Source: Listeria_A hofi
GTDB taxonomy: Bacteria > Bacillota > Bacilli > Lactobacillales > Listeriaceae
Length of the DNA stretch: 24,525 bases
Direction of reading: 5' to 3'
Assembly: GCF_963575615.1 (NCBI RefSeq)
Contig: NZ_CAUYTL010000042.1
Span: 1 to 24,525, forward strand
Every line of letters begins with the position of its first letter. Within the stretch, counting starts at the first letter, position 1. The notes under the pieces were generated by a model. The model saw nothing but the letters and a program-made list of their open reading frames with translations. It was not told the DNA's origin and made no database searches. Positions 1 to 7,338 of this stretch are shown piece after piece. The position numbers and the translations under genes are program-made.

Positions 1-84
1 CTCCAAAAGATACGAGGCACTACACTCAAGCTATTGAACCGCCGTATACCGAACGGTACGTACGGTGGTGTGAGAGGAGGTTAG
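1..84 (+). other. Possible 3' end of an upstream gene, identity unknown
   Basis: Frame 1 is open from the window edge to a TAG at 82-84, which lies just before the ATG of the DUF916 gene. This is the spacing expected of an operon partner, and in WxL clusters the preceding gene is often a WxL-domain protein. However, the 27 visible residues do not show the usual WxL ending, and frame 3 is also open straight into the next ATG. I cannot assign a product or be sure this frame is coding. Confidence 0.2.
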
Positions 85-89
85 GAAAA

Positions 90-1058
90 ATGAAAAAAGT
101 AATAGAGGCTGTCGTTATGATTGGTGTGATAGTTGGCGGCATTGTTGTACATATAGAACCCTCGAAAGCTGTGGAAACGGATTTTTCGTTGTCGGCGCTC
201 ATTCCGGATAATCAGATTGATAAATCAAAAAAATATTTTGAGTTGCGGATGAAGCCAAGTCAAGTGCAGGAGTTGGAGGTGTTGTTAACCAATAATTTGG
301 CGCGTCCTATGACGGTTGAGATGCATGCCAATACGGCGGTCACAAATGACTACGGCGCTGTGGATTACAGTAACAAGGCACCACAATTTGATAATACGCT
401 GCAATTCCCTTTTTCCGAAATTGCAGAAATGCCCGATGAAATCATGCTACATGCAAATGGGAGTAGAAAGATAAAAGTGACATTGCGGATGCCGAGTGTT
501 CCTTTTGATGGTCTGGTTTTGGGAGGACTTCATTTTTCTGAAAAAGGCGAGCTGGAAGATTCTGTGATTGGCGTGATTTTGTCGGAAAAGGATGCTGTTG
601 TAGAGCCTGATATGAAGCTGAATGGATTTAAGCCGAGCCAGATTAGCAAGCGCAATGTGTTGAAAATTAATTTACAGAATATTAAACCTATGATTTTGCA
701 AAATTTGGTTTTAGAGGCACATATTTATAAGGGAGATAGTGATAAAGTTCTATATAGGACGAAGCGTGATATGTTACGGATGGCTCCGAATTCTAATTTT
801 GACCTAGGGATTAGTTGGAAAAATCAAGCGTTTGAAGCTGGAAAATATCGTCTGAAAATAGTGGCGACTTCGGAGGATAATATTTGGAAGTGGGACGAAG
901 AATTTGAAATAGAGAAGGGCTTAGCCGCGGAGTTGAACAGTAGTGCAGTTGGAATCGAGAAGAGTTTTACGTTATGGTATATCGGGTGCGGTGCCTTGCT
1001 GCTGGTGCTTGGTTGGGCCTTTTGGATGAATCGGTCAAGAAGAAGGAAGCGTAAATGA
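90..1058 (+). CDS. WxL-interacting surface protein (DUF916 and DUF3324 domains)
   Basis: A 322-residue cell-surface protein of the family that accompanies WxL-domain proteins in Firmicutes. In that family the DUF916 part binds peptidoglycan and the DUF3324 part contacts host or partner proteins. Visible here: a hydrophobic signal segment at about 4-22 with likely cleavage after SKA (about 27); a DUF916 beta-rich region at about 30-150 (FSLSALIPDNQ near the start, LGGLHFSE near the end); a DUF3324 region at about 160-275; a single membrane helix at about 292-312; and a short Arg/Lys-rich cytoplasmic tail (RSRRRKRK). The start is supported by GAGAGGAGG at 72-80, nine bases before the ATG. The typical WxL partners would lie upstream of the window. 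It ends in a terminator shared with the convergent haem operon. Confidence 0.88.
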   Translation: MKKVIEAVVMIGVIVGGIVVHIEPSKAVETDFSLSALIPDNQIDKSKKYFELRMKPSQVQELEVLLTNNLARPMTVEMHANTAVTNDYGAVDYSNKAPQFDNTLQFPFSEIAEMPDEIMLHANGSRKIKVTLRMPSVPFDGLVLGGLHFSEKGELEDSVIGVILSEKDAVVEPDMKLNGFKPSQISKRNVLKINLQNIKPMILQNLVLEAHIYKGDSDKVLYRTKRDMLRMAPNSNFDLGISWKNQAFEAGKYRLKIVATSEDNIWKWDEEFEIEKGLAAELNSSAVGIEKSFTLWYIGCGALLLVLGWAFWMNRSRRRKRK

Positions 1059-1064
1059 TATCAG

Positions 1065-1107
1065 AAAAGGATACTAAACACATTTTTTTGTGCGAAGTAT
1101 CCTTTTT
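1065..1107. terminator. Bidirectional intrinsic terminator between convergent genes
   Basis: The perfect inverted repeat AAAAGGATACT (1065-1075) and AGTATCCTTTT (1096-1106) has a further CACA/TGTG pairing inside the loop. T-rich sequence follows on the plus strand. On the minus strand the same stem lies just past the stop codon of the HugZ-like gene at 1112, so it can serve both operons. Confidence 0.8.
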
Positions 1108-1111
1108 AGTA

Positions 1112-1606
1112 TTATTTCTTTTCGACTACAATGTGTTCTAGTTTTTCGGTCGTAAAATCTACGGTAAATGCTTGTCCAAAACCAATGATATAACGTCCGT
1201 CTAATGGTGTCAGCTCGAAAACTGACATGTCAATGGTGCGTAGTAATTGGATGAGCTGGGAGCCATGAATTGCAGTCATTTTTTCAAAAATAGGTTCTAA
1301 ATTATCATTCCCGATATTTTCGGCGGTGCATTTGAGGTAAAGCCGTTCGCGCGCAAATAGGTTTTTTGTGTCTTGTTCATCAGCAAGCATCATGATTTGA
1401 ATCGTTTTGTTCTGCTCAATAAAATCGTAATGCTCGGCGATGGCGCTGATATAGATGTAGAGTTTACCTTCATGTTTAATGAAAGGCGCATAACTAATAA
1501 ACGGGTTTCCGTCCGCATCATTTGAGCTAATCACGATCGTTTTTCGGCTCGCGACAAATGCATCATAGCGCGATTTTACTTTGTCAATATTGATTGTTGC
1601 TACCAT
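1112..1606 (-). CDS. HugZ/HutZ-like haem utilisation protein (split-barrel fold)
   Basis: A 164-residue protein of the pyridoxamine-phosphate-oxidase-like split beta-barrel superfamily. The HugZ/HutZ branch binds haem, and members degrade it to release iron. Supporting features are the N-terminal strand pattern (TIVISSNDADGNPFISYAPF at about 23-42), the strand YIYISAIAEHYD, and the late motif DGRYIIGFGQAFTVDF, which matches the GFGQA region of this branch. A histidine near the C-terminus (H158) is in the region where HutZ/HugZ proteins place a haem ligand. It is the third gene of a Fur-box operon with a haem lipoprotein and permease (27-bp gap), which strengthens the haem reading. The start is preceded by GGAAGG. 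A generic flavin-binding split-barrel protein is the alternative. Confidence 0.75.
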   Translation of the reverse strand: MVATINIDKVKSRYDAFVASRKTIVISSNDADGNPFISYAPFIKHEGKLYIYISAIAEHYDFIEQNKTIQIMMLADEQDTKNLFARERLYLKCTAENIGNDNLEPIFEKMTAIHGSQLIQLLRTIDMSVFELTPLDGRYIIGFGQAFTVDFTTEKLEHIVVEKK

Positions 1607-1633
1607 AATTTATCCAACCTTCCATGTTAAAAT

Positions 1634-2623
1634 TTAGACGTCTCCTGTGCGCATCAAATAAAGGAAATATGGCGCGCCAACGATAGCCATGATGATTCCT
1701 GCCGGTATGTCTAGTGGTGAAAAAAGTGAGCGACCAATCGTGTCTGCTACGAGTAAAACGAAGGCGCCAAGTACCATACTCATCGGAATGAGGCGCCAAT
1801 AATTGGAACCGACTAGAAAACGTGCCATGTGTGGTACGACGAGACCGACAAAGCCAAGCAGACCAACAACGGATACAGAAATCGCTGCTAAGTATACTGC
1901 GATAATGGATAGTATGATGCGTGTTTGGTTCATTTTTTCACCGAGATTTACCGCGATATCATCACCGAGGCTCAAAATGTTGGCTTTGCGGATGAAGAGG
2001 ATTGCGAAAATCCAGCCGATGATGGAATAGGGAAGAAGTAATGCAACGTCGCCCATTCCTTTCGCAGCAAGACTTCCGTTCATCCATTGCACAACAGCGG
2101 GTAATCGGTCGCTATACAGAATCGACAGCAAGCCAATGATTCCTCCCATGATGGCGTTGACAGCGACTCCAGATAGAATAATACGCATAGGCGAAATTTT
2201 GCCGTTTTTCCAAGCGAGTGCATAGACAATCACGACTGCGATAAGCCCTCCCAACATACCGGCGAGTGGTGCTAAACTACCGAAATTCGGAAAAAGGAGC
2301 ACGATAACTAAAACGGTGACGGCGGCTCCGCTAGAAACTCCGGTTAAACCTGGATCGGCTAGTGGGTTGCGCATCACAGCTTGCAAAAACGCGCCTGATA
2401 CAGCTAAATTTGTGCCAACGATGACGGCGGCAAGAACTCGTGGAATCCGCAAATTCCATAAAATTGTCTGGGATAGCTCGGCACCTTCGCCAAACAGGGT
2501 TCGGATACTTTCTATTGGAGCGATATGAATACTTCCAATGCCCACTGAGACAATCATCGATACGGCAAGTAAGATAACAGTTGTGCCAATGAGAATCCAG
2601 CTTTTTTGCCTGCGCTGTTCCAT
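1634..2623 (-). CDS. isdF: Haem/siderophore ABC transporter permease, FecCD family (IsdF/HupG-like)
   Basis: A 329-residue polytopic membrane protein of the FecCD/BtuC family that forms the import channel for haem or ferric siderophores. Diagnostic segments are LRIPRVLAAVIVGTNLAVSG (about 58-77), followed by AFLQAVMRNPLADPGLTGVSSGA, and GFVGLVVPHMARFLVG (about 257-272), the loop that docks to the ATPase. Length and about nine to ten membrane helices are normal for the family. The ATG lies one base after the stop of the upstream lipoprotein gene (TAA-A-ATG) with no strong ribosome site of its own, so translation is probably coupled. No ATP-binding subunit is encoded beside it; a shared ATPase elsewhere, as FhuC serves S. 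aureus IsdEF, is the likely solution. Haem as substrate is inferred from the neighbours. Confidence 0.88.
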   Translation of the reverse strand: MEQRRQKSWILIGTTVILLAVSMIVSVGIGSIHIAPIESIRTLFGEGAELSQTILWNLRIPRVLAAVIVGTNLAVSGAFLQAVMRNPLADPGLTGVSSGAAVTVLVIVLLFPNFGSLAPLAGMLGGLIAVVIVYALAWKNGKISPMRIILSGVAVNAIMGGIIGLLSILYSDRLPAVVQWMNGSLAAKGMGDVALLLPYSIIGWIFAILFIRKANILSLGDDIAVNLGEKMNQTRIILSIIAVYLAAISVSVVGLLGFVGLVVPHMARFLVGSNYWRLIPMSMVLGAFVLLVADTIGRSLFSPLDIPAGIIMAIVGAPYFLYLMRTGDV

Positions 2624-2624
2624 T

Positions 2625-3590
2625 TTATTTGTAAAGGATATCTTTCAGTTGTTCTAAACCAGTTGTTGCATTGTTCAGTGAAGCATAGCCGAAAATATCG
2701 TAATCAAGTGCTTGAACTTTGTCGTTTTTAAATGCGTTTAGTTTCTCCCAAGCGCCATTTTTCTTTACGTCAGCCTTGAATTGTGTCAGGGCGGCAGTTG
2801 GATCACCGTGTGATACGAGCAGAATTGCATCTGGATTTGCAGCTGTGACATCTTCCATGTTTAGTGGTACATAAGATTCTTTGGTTTTCATCGTTTCTGT
2901 GACGATGTTTTTGGCTTTCGCAGTTTTTACAAGGCTTCCCACATAGGTTGTGTCATTCATCAACATGAACGAGTTGCCTGTTCCGAATAGAATCATGACT
3001 TTTGGTGCTTTTTTATCAGGGATGGAGCTGACGATCTTGTCTTCGTTTTTTTGTAGTTTTGTGAGGTATGTAGTGGCCTCTTTTTCCTTATCAAATGCTG
3101 CGCCAAGAACTTCTAACGATATTTTTAAGTCAGGATAGGAATCTGTAGGCAGGTATGCACCTTTTAGATTTATATTACTAATCTTTTTGTCGATGCTGTC
3201 TTTGATAGATTCAGAACCTAGGACTAGATCTGGATTTAAGCTCGCGATTTTTTCAACATCAGGCTCAACGGCAGAACCGATTTTTGGAATATCTGTAAAA
3301 TTGTCTGGAAGTTTATGTGTGGTGCTAGGAATTCCCACAGGCGTAATACTTACTATATCTAGCATTTCGGTTACGGAAACAGAAGTGGCAACAACGTTTT
3401 TGGCTGGCTCAGATGGAAATTGTGTGGAGAGCTCTTTTATTTGTGCTGTTTCTGATTTGGATTTTGCTGGTGTTGTGTCGCCGTGTCCAGATGTCTTGAC
3501 TTCTGCTTTCGTGGTTTCGTCCGCGGTGCCGCAACCAGCTAGCGCTAAAGCGGATACGGTTAATAAGCTAAATACTACTTTTTTGATCAT
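2625..3590 (-). CDS. isdE: Haem-binding lipoprotein of an ABC importer (IsdE/HupD-like)
   Basis: A 321-residue substrate-binding lipoprotein. The signal peptide ends in the lipobox LALAGC with C20 as the lipidated residue, followed by a polar linker to about residue 55 and a class III (helical-backbone) periplasmic-binding fold. The sequence follows S. aureus IsdE closely as I remember it: ATSVSVTEMLD, VGIPSTTHKLP, LNPDLVL, ANPDAILLVSHGDP and WEKLNAFKNDKV. IsdE holds haem through a Met and a His; here the corresponding positions are M76 (SVTEMLD) and H261 (SHGDP), both present. It is the first gene of the operon. Its start has AAGGGGGA eight bases upstream, and a sigma-A promoter with a Fur box precedes it, indicating induction on iron starvation. 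Confidence 0.9.
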   Translation of the reverse strand: MIKKVVFSLLTVSALALAGCGTADETTKAEVKTSGHGDTTPAKSKSETAQIKELSTQFPSEPAKNVVATSVSVTEMLDIVSITPVGIPSTTHKLPDNFTDIPKIGSAVEPDVEKIASLNPDLVLGSESIKDSIDKKISNINLKGAYLPTDSYPDLKISLEVLGAAFDKEKEATTYLTKLQKNEDKIVSSIPDKKAPKVMILFGTGNSFMLMNDTTYVGSLVKTAKAKNIVTETMKTKESYVPLNMEDVTAANPDAILLVSHGDPTAALTQFKADVKKNGAWEKLNAFKNDKVQALDYDIFGYASLNNATTGLEQLKDILYK

Positions 3591-3621
3591 TTTATAAATC
3601 CCCCTTTTATTTTTAATTGAT

Positions 3622-3640
3622 ATTGATAATCATTATCAAT
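3622..3640. promoter_or_regulatory. Fur box of the haem operon
   Basis: ATTGATAATCATTATCAAT is a palindrome around one central base and contains the full 7-1-7 Fur core TGATAAT-n-ATTATCA. It sits immediately downstream of the -10 box of the isdE promoter, where Fur-iron would block transcription initiation. It lies about 100 bp from the divergent padR gene, which has its own operator repeats. Confidence 0.92.
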
Positions 3641-3647
3641 TAATTGG

Positions 3648-3676
3648 AGTATACCAAATTTGATTTTGTTTGGCAA
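3648..3676 (-). promoter_or_regulatory. Sigma-A promoter of the isdE operon
   Basis: On the minus strand the -35 is TTGCCA (3676-3671), then a 17-base spacer and the -10 TATACT (3653-3648). The predicted start of transcription falls inside or at the edge of the Fur box at 3622-3640. Confidence 0.8.
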
Positions 3677-3687
3677 GCTTGCAAATT

Positions 3688-3741
3688 ATATCGAGACGTG
3701 ATATATTGTTAATATAAAAATACATCGAGGTGTGATATATT
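3688..3741. promoter_or_regulatory. Direct-repeat operator of the PadR regulator
   Basis: Two near-identical 18-base copies, ATCGAGACGTGATATATT (3690-3707) and ATCGAGGTGTGATATATT (3724-3741), lie 34 bases apart. They differ at two positions, and each is partly palindromic (ATATC...GATAT). Motifs of this type precede padR-like genes in Firmicutes and bind the product. The second copy contains the padR ribosome site (CGAGGTG) and ends one base before the ATG, so a bound repressor would cover the translation start region of its own gene. Autoregulation is inferred. Confidence 0.7.
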
Positions 3742-3742
3742 T

Positions 3743-4078
3743 ATGGATGAAAAACTGATAAAAACGTACGTCCCGATGACAGAAACAGCTTTTTACATTT
3801 TGCTATCATTAACTCAGCCACGACACGGGTACGCCATTACAGATAATGTGAAAAAAATGACGAACAACCGCATTGTTTTAGGCCCAGGGACTATTTACGG
3901 CAGTCTATCAAAAATGAAAAAAGATCAATTAGTTGCGATTATTCAAGAAGAAAAAAATCGAAAAATTTATCAAATTACTGAACTAGGTAAACAAATTCTT
4001 GAAATGGAAAAGTCGCGTATTGAGGAGTTATATACGAATTCTAGGGAGGCAGACCGACATGACGAAGAAGGTATTTAA
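3743..4078 (+). CDS. PadR-family transcriptional repressor
   Basis: A 111-residue winged-helix regulator of the small PadR class. These proteins dimerise through a C-terminal helix and usually repress a neighbouring membrane or efflux gene until a ligand binds. Seen here: TETAFYILLSLTQPRHGYAI (about 13-32), the recognition region LGPGTIYGSLSKM (about 46-58), the wing with IYQITELGKQILEME (about 75-89), and a terminal helix. The gene lies directly behind the repeats at 3690-3741. Its end overlaps the downstream DUF2812 gene by 20 bases, an arrangement commonly seen for PadR/DUF2812 pairs. The inducing signal cannot be told from the sequence. Confidence 0.9.
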   Translation: MDEKLIKTYVPMTETAFYILLSLTQPRHGYAITDNVKKMTNNRIVLGPGTIYGSLSKMKKDQLVAIIQEEKNRKIYQITELGKQILEMEKSRIEELYTNSREADRHDEEGI

Positions 4079-4595
4079 ACTTATTACGGTAGACAATGTT
4101 GAGAAAGAAGAAGCTTTTTTGGAAGAAATGGCAAGTAAGGGATGGTTTTTTAGCAAGTACGCTTTACTTCGTTATCATTTTGAGCAAGCTGAGCCAGCAG
4201 ACTATACGTATTGTATTGATTATAAAGAAGATACAGGGGACGAAGAGGAATATTTGACGCTATTTGATGATGCTGGATGGGAACATGTTTACTCGTATCC
4301 AATTTTGAATGGAAAGTGGATGTATTTTAGAAAAGCTGTGAAGGAAGGTGAGCCGAAAGAGGCCATTTTTACAGATGATGACTCGATGGTAGCGCTTTGG
4401 AAAACGATACGTTCACGCTGGAGCTGGTTTGGTGGGATTGTGGCGCTGATGCTAATCGCTGTAGGATTAATTTCTTTATTTGCGTCGACTTACTTCATCG
4501 GGAGTATTTTTACGTTCACCGTAGCAGCGCTCCTCATTGTACTATATGGAAAAATGTATATTAGAATGACACGGAAAATCAAACTCAGAAGTTAG
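4059..4595 (+). CDS. DUF2812 membrane protein, PadR partner
   Basis: A 178-residue protein starting MTKKVFKLITV. An N-terminal soluble DUF2812 domain (about 1-115; KEEAFLEEMASKGWFFSKY and the Trp/Tyr-rich stretch GWEHVYSYPILNGKWMYFRK are typical) is followed by two membrane helices at about 125-145 and 150-168 and a basic end. I chose the ATG at 4059 because GGGAGG (4044-4049) lies nine bases upstream; an in-frame ATG at 3999 lies deep inside padR and lacks a ribosome site. The overlap with padR implies coupled translation and joint control. The molecular function of DUF2812 proteins is not established; a role in sensing or relieving membrane stress together with PadR is only a guess. Confidence 0.85.
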   Translation: MTKKVFKLITVDNVEKEEAFLEEMASKGWFFSKYALLRYHFEQAEPADYTYCIDYKEDTGDEEEYLTLFDDAGWEHVYSYPILNGKWMYFRKAVKEGEPKEAIFTDDDSMVALWKTIRSRWSWFGGIVALMLIAVGLISLFASTYFIGSIFTFTVAALLIVLYGKMYIRMTRKIKLRS

Positions 4596-4769
4596 AAGTG
4601 ACACTTATCAGATACGAAGCCAGCGACAACACCAGTTGCTGTAGGAAACAGATTTATAAAAAATTTAATAATACTATTAATGAAGAGAAGCGCTAATCTT
4701 GGAAACAGGACGGTAGCTTCTTTTTATATACTTAAAAATCTCGCTGTCTTGCAAACTGAAATTCAAAAT
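4596..4769. other. Intergenic stretch with two hairpins, no gene recognised
   Basis: Contains the hairpin CAGCGAC...GTTGCTG at about 4620-4640. A second imperfect hairpin, AGAAGC (4686-4691) with GCTTCT (4716-4721), is followed by TTTTATA and could be the weak terminator of the padR-DUF2812 unit. An open frame starting at 4680 has no ribosome site and no recognisable product. Confidence 0.4.
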
Positions 4770-4815
4770 CAATTTTCTGGAAAATCCCTGTTTTTGTATT
4801 TTTGGATGGTAAGCT
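4770..4815 (+). promoter_or_regulatory. Repeated upstream element and extended -10 promoter of the lipoprotein-glycan operon
   Basis: A 27-base element (4770-4796) with core TTTCTGGAAAATCCCTGTTT matches the one at 7339-7365 at 26 of 27 positions. In both places an extended -10 (here TGG-TAAGCT, TG at 4807, hexamer 4810-4815) starts exactly 40 bases after the element begins. No good -35 hexamer is present: the element occupies that region. This looks like a promoter that depends on an activator. The regulator is unknown. Confidence 0.6.
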
Positions 4816-4870
4816 ATGAGTATATTAAATCGCAACAACAAAAAATTACAAATAGGAGAGGAAGTATTTT

Positions 4871-5329
4871 ATGAAGAAAAGTAAAAGCTGGATCGCATTA
4901 TTTGTTTTAAGCTTGACGCTGGTAGCAGTTATCGCTGGATGTGGTACTACAGCTGGTGCAGATGATATCGGAAAAACGAGAACGGCCAATGATTTAGAAA
5001 TGACAGTGACGCATGTCGAAACTTTAAATAGTAAGAATGATAAAATGCAACTTGCAAAAATCGATTTTGAAATTACGAATGTTGGCTCAGATGAAGCAGG
5101 CGTAGGTGCTGGAGATTTTGTTGTCGAGACAAAAGACGGTAAGAAGCGAGAAGTTGATGGGATGCACGCTAATAACTTCGGTGACGCAATTGCAGCAGGA
5201 AAAATGCTCCGAGGTTCTGGTTATTATGAAGTACCAGCAGGAGAACAAGATGTAACGGTTATCTATAAACCAGTAAATGGCAAGGCTGATCAAAAAGCAA
5301 CATGGACGATAACGCTTCCTGAAAAATAA
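4871..5329 (+). CDS. DUF4352-type lipoprotein
   Basis: A 152-residue exported lipoprotein. The signal peptide spans about 1-23 and ends in VIAGC, with C24 as the acylated residue. The mature part is one compact beta-sandwich of the DUF4352/telokin-like kind: LEMTVTHVETLN, LAKIDFEITNVGSDEAGVGAGDF, ending in the strand DVTVIYKPV. Such small domains bind partners or ligands at the membrane surface, but no reaction is known for them. TAGGAGAGG (4852-4860) supports the start. It is the first gene of an operon with a nucleotide-sugar dehydrogenase (19-base gap) and a priming sugar transferase, which suggests, without proving, a role in envelope glycan handling. Confidence 0.83.
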   Translation: MKKSKSWIALFVLSLTLVAVIAGCGTTAGADDIGKTRTANDLEMTVTHVETLNSKNDKMQLAKIDFEITNVGSDEAGVGAGDFVVETKDGKKREVDGMHANNFGDAIAAGKMLRGSGYYEVPAGEQDVTVIYKPVNGKADQKATWTITLPEK

Positions 5330-5348
5330 GAAAGGTGGAATTTAAAAA

Positions 5349-6623
5349 ATGAAGATTACAGTAGTAGGACTTGGGTACATTGGGTTACCGACTGCGATTT
5401 TGTTTGCAAAGTATGGGAATACAGTTACCGGAGTTGATTTATCTCCTGTTATGACGGATAACTTGAACGCTGGACGCATTCATATTGAAGAACCTGGACT
5501 GGAAACGGATTTGCAAGAAGCGCTAGCTTTGAATAAATTCCATGCGAGTACAACACCGGTGAATGCAGATGCTTATATCATTGCTGTCCCAACACCTAAC
5601 AAGAATGATGAGCACAAATCATGTGATACAGCGTATGTTGAATCAGCACTAGCAAGCATAACGCCACTTTTGAAGAAGAATGACACGATTATAGTAGAGT
5701 CAACAATTGCACCAAGAACAATGGCTGATGTCGTGCAACCTTTAATTGAAAAACAAGGGTTTACAGTCGGGCAAGATATCTTTCTAGCACACTGCCCAGA
5801 GCGAGTTTTGCCGGGGAATATCATGCATGAATTAGTCCACAACCCGCGAATTATCGGTGGAATTACGGAACAATGTACAGAAAAAGCCGCAGCGGTTTAC
5901 GGTGAATTTGTTGAAGGTGAAATTATTAAAGCGCAGGCCGGTGAAGCCGAGTTAAGTAAATTGATGGAAAATACGTATCGTGATGTGAATATTGCACTCG
6001 CAAATGAGCTTGCAAAAATCAGTAATTACCTCGAAATCGACGCTTTACGTGTTATCGAAATGGCGAACAAGCATCCTCGTGTGAACTTACATCAGCCAGG
6101 ACCAGGCGTTGGTGGACATTGTTTAGCGGTAGATCCATACTTCGTTATCGCAGCAGCCCCAGAGCAATCACCACTTATGCAAACGGCACGTCAAGTAAAC
6201 AACAGCATGCCAGAATATGTAGTGGAAAATGTGAAGGAAATCATGGAACAACGCGATGGCAATACGGTGACGCTATTCGGACTCACTTATAAAGGCAACA
6301 TTGACGATATTCGTGAAAGCCCAGCGATGGAAATCAAGGATATGCTTGTCAAAGAAGGCTTCGATGTCAAAAGTTTCGACCCGCACGTTATATCTGCTCC
6401 CCTGACAGGTGAAGAAGCATGTGAAGATAGCTCATTAATCGTTGTTTTGAGCGATCACAATGAATTCCGCACCATCCCAACCGCATATACAGATAAAATG
6501 CGCACGCCAATGATTTTTGACACGAAAAATATGGTTCAAAATGTAGGTGAGCAAGTCATCTACGCAAATTACGGTAACTTGCATGAAATTACCAAGAACG
6601 CAGCACAATACCAATTCAATTAA
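5349..6623 (+). CDS. Nucleotide-sugar dehydrogenase (UDP-ManNAc or UDP-glucose type)
   Basis: A 424-residue cytosolic NAD-dependent dehydrogenase that oxidises the C6 hydroxyl of a UDP-sugar in two steps to the uronic acid. The Rossmann motif VVGLGYIGLPTA (5-16) starts the N-terminal domain. AHCPERVLPGN (147-157) and the central helix with ELSKLMENTYRDVNIALANE (201-220) follow. The catalytic cysteine is C258 in GPGVGGHCLAVDPYF, and the C-terminal domain carries FGLTYKGNIDDIRESPA. The CPERVLPG and GGHCLAVDP wording is typical of the WecC/UDP-N-acetylmannosaminuronate group, but UDP-glucose 6-dehydrogenase cannot be excluded. All catalytic parts are intact. It would supply an acidic sugar precursor, and the priming glycosyltransferase follows eight bases downstream. 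Confidence 0.9.
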   Translation: MKITVVGLGYIGLPTAILFAKYGNTVTGVDLSPVMTDNLNAGRIHIEEPGLETDLQEALALNKFHASTTPVNADAYIIAVPTPNKNDEHKSCDTAYVESALASITPLLKKNDTIIVESTIAPRTMADVVQPLIEKQGFTVGQDIFLAHCPERVLPGNIMHELVHNPRIIGGITEQCTEKAAAVYGEFVEGEIIKAQAGEAELSKLMENTYRDVNIALANELAKISNYLEIDALRVIEMANKHPRVNLHQPGPGVGGHCLAVDPYFVIAAAPEQSPLMQTARQVNNSMPEYVVENVKEIMEQRDGNTVTLFGLTYKGNIDDIRESPAMEIKDMLVKEGFDVKSFDPHVISAPLTGEEACEDSSLIVVLSDHNEFRTIPTAYTDKMRTPMIFDTKNMVQNVGEQVIYANYGNLHEITKNAAQYQFN

Positions 6624-6631
6624 GGACGTGA

Positions 6632-7306
6632 ATGCCAATGGAAAAAACGTATTTTAACTTCCGAGAATGGTCTACCACAACCCGAAAATCCCACGAAAAA
6701 CCCCTACATGACAAAGTATGGCGACTATTCGATGTCTTCGCTGCCATCTTTGCTCTAATCATCTCCCTCCCCATCCTCCTTACTATTGCCACAACCATCA
6801 AATCCGAAAACTGGAAAGCCCCGATTTTCTTCAAACAAAAGCGCGTCGGCAAAGACGGCAAAACTTTCTACATGTACAAATTTCGCTCGATGTATGTCGA
6901 TGCAGAAGCGCAACTGGCTAAGCTGCAGGCGCAAAATGAAATGGATGGGCACATGTTTAAGATGAAAGACGATCCCCGCATTACCCGCGTCGGCAAATGG
7001 ATTCGCAAAACGAGTCTCGACGAATTCCCCCAATTTATCAATATTTTAAAAGGCGATATGTCCTTCGTTGGACCTCGTCCCCCCTTGACGTCAGAATACG
7101 CGAACTATTCAAATCGCGATAAAAAACGTCTCCTCGTAACACCCGGATGTACCGGTTTATGGCAAGTCAGTGGCAGAAATAACCTGACTTTTAGCGAAAT
7201 GATTACCCTTGATCTGCAATACATTGAAAAAAGATCCATCACTTTCAATATCAAGATTTTACTACTCACTTTCAAAGAATTTACAAGCAAAGGAAATGGT
7301 ATGTAA
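6632..7306 (+). CDS. Undecaprenyl-phosphate sugar-phosphate transferase (priming enzyme)
   Basis: A 224-residue monotopic membrane enzyme of the bacterial sugar transferase family (WcaJ/PglC core). It moves a sugar-1-phosphate from UDP-sugar to undecaprenyl phosphate, starting a surface glycan. Visible: a membrane-inserted helix DVFAAIFALIISLPILLTIA (34-53); FFKQKRVGKDGKTFYMYKFRSM (66-87), the substrate-binding loop; KDDPRITRVGKWIRKTSLDEFPQ, containing the catalytic Asp-Glu pair; GDMSFVGPRPPL; and GLWQVSGRN. It lacks the long N-terminal membrane part of WbaP-type enzymes, so it is the minimal PglC-like form. ATGs at 6632 and 6638 both fit AAGGA at 6622-6626. The first half uses many C-ending codons (CCC, TCC, ATC), unlike the neighbours, a hint of separate ancestry. 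No further glycosyltransferase is linked. Confidence 0.9.
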   Translation: MPMEKTYFNFREWSTTTRKSHEKPLHDKVWRLFDVFAAIFALIISLPILLTIATTIKSENWKAPIFFKQKRVGKDGKTFYMYKFRSMYVDAEAQLAKLQAQNEMDGHMFKMKDDPRITRVGKWIRKTSLDEFPQFINILKGDMSFVGPRPPLTSEYANYSNRDKKRLLVTPGCTGLWQVSGRNNLTFSEMITLDLQYIEKRSITFNIKILLLTFKEFTSKGNGM

Positions 7307-7338
7307 CAACGACTGTCTAGAAAGTTGATTTTTAAAAA

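Noticed and set aside
4680..4874. A 64-codon open frame upstream of the DUF4352 lipoprotein
   Set aside because: It has no ribosome site, overlaps the putative terminator and the promoter element, and encodes no recognisable sequence.
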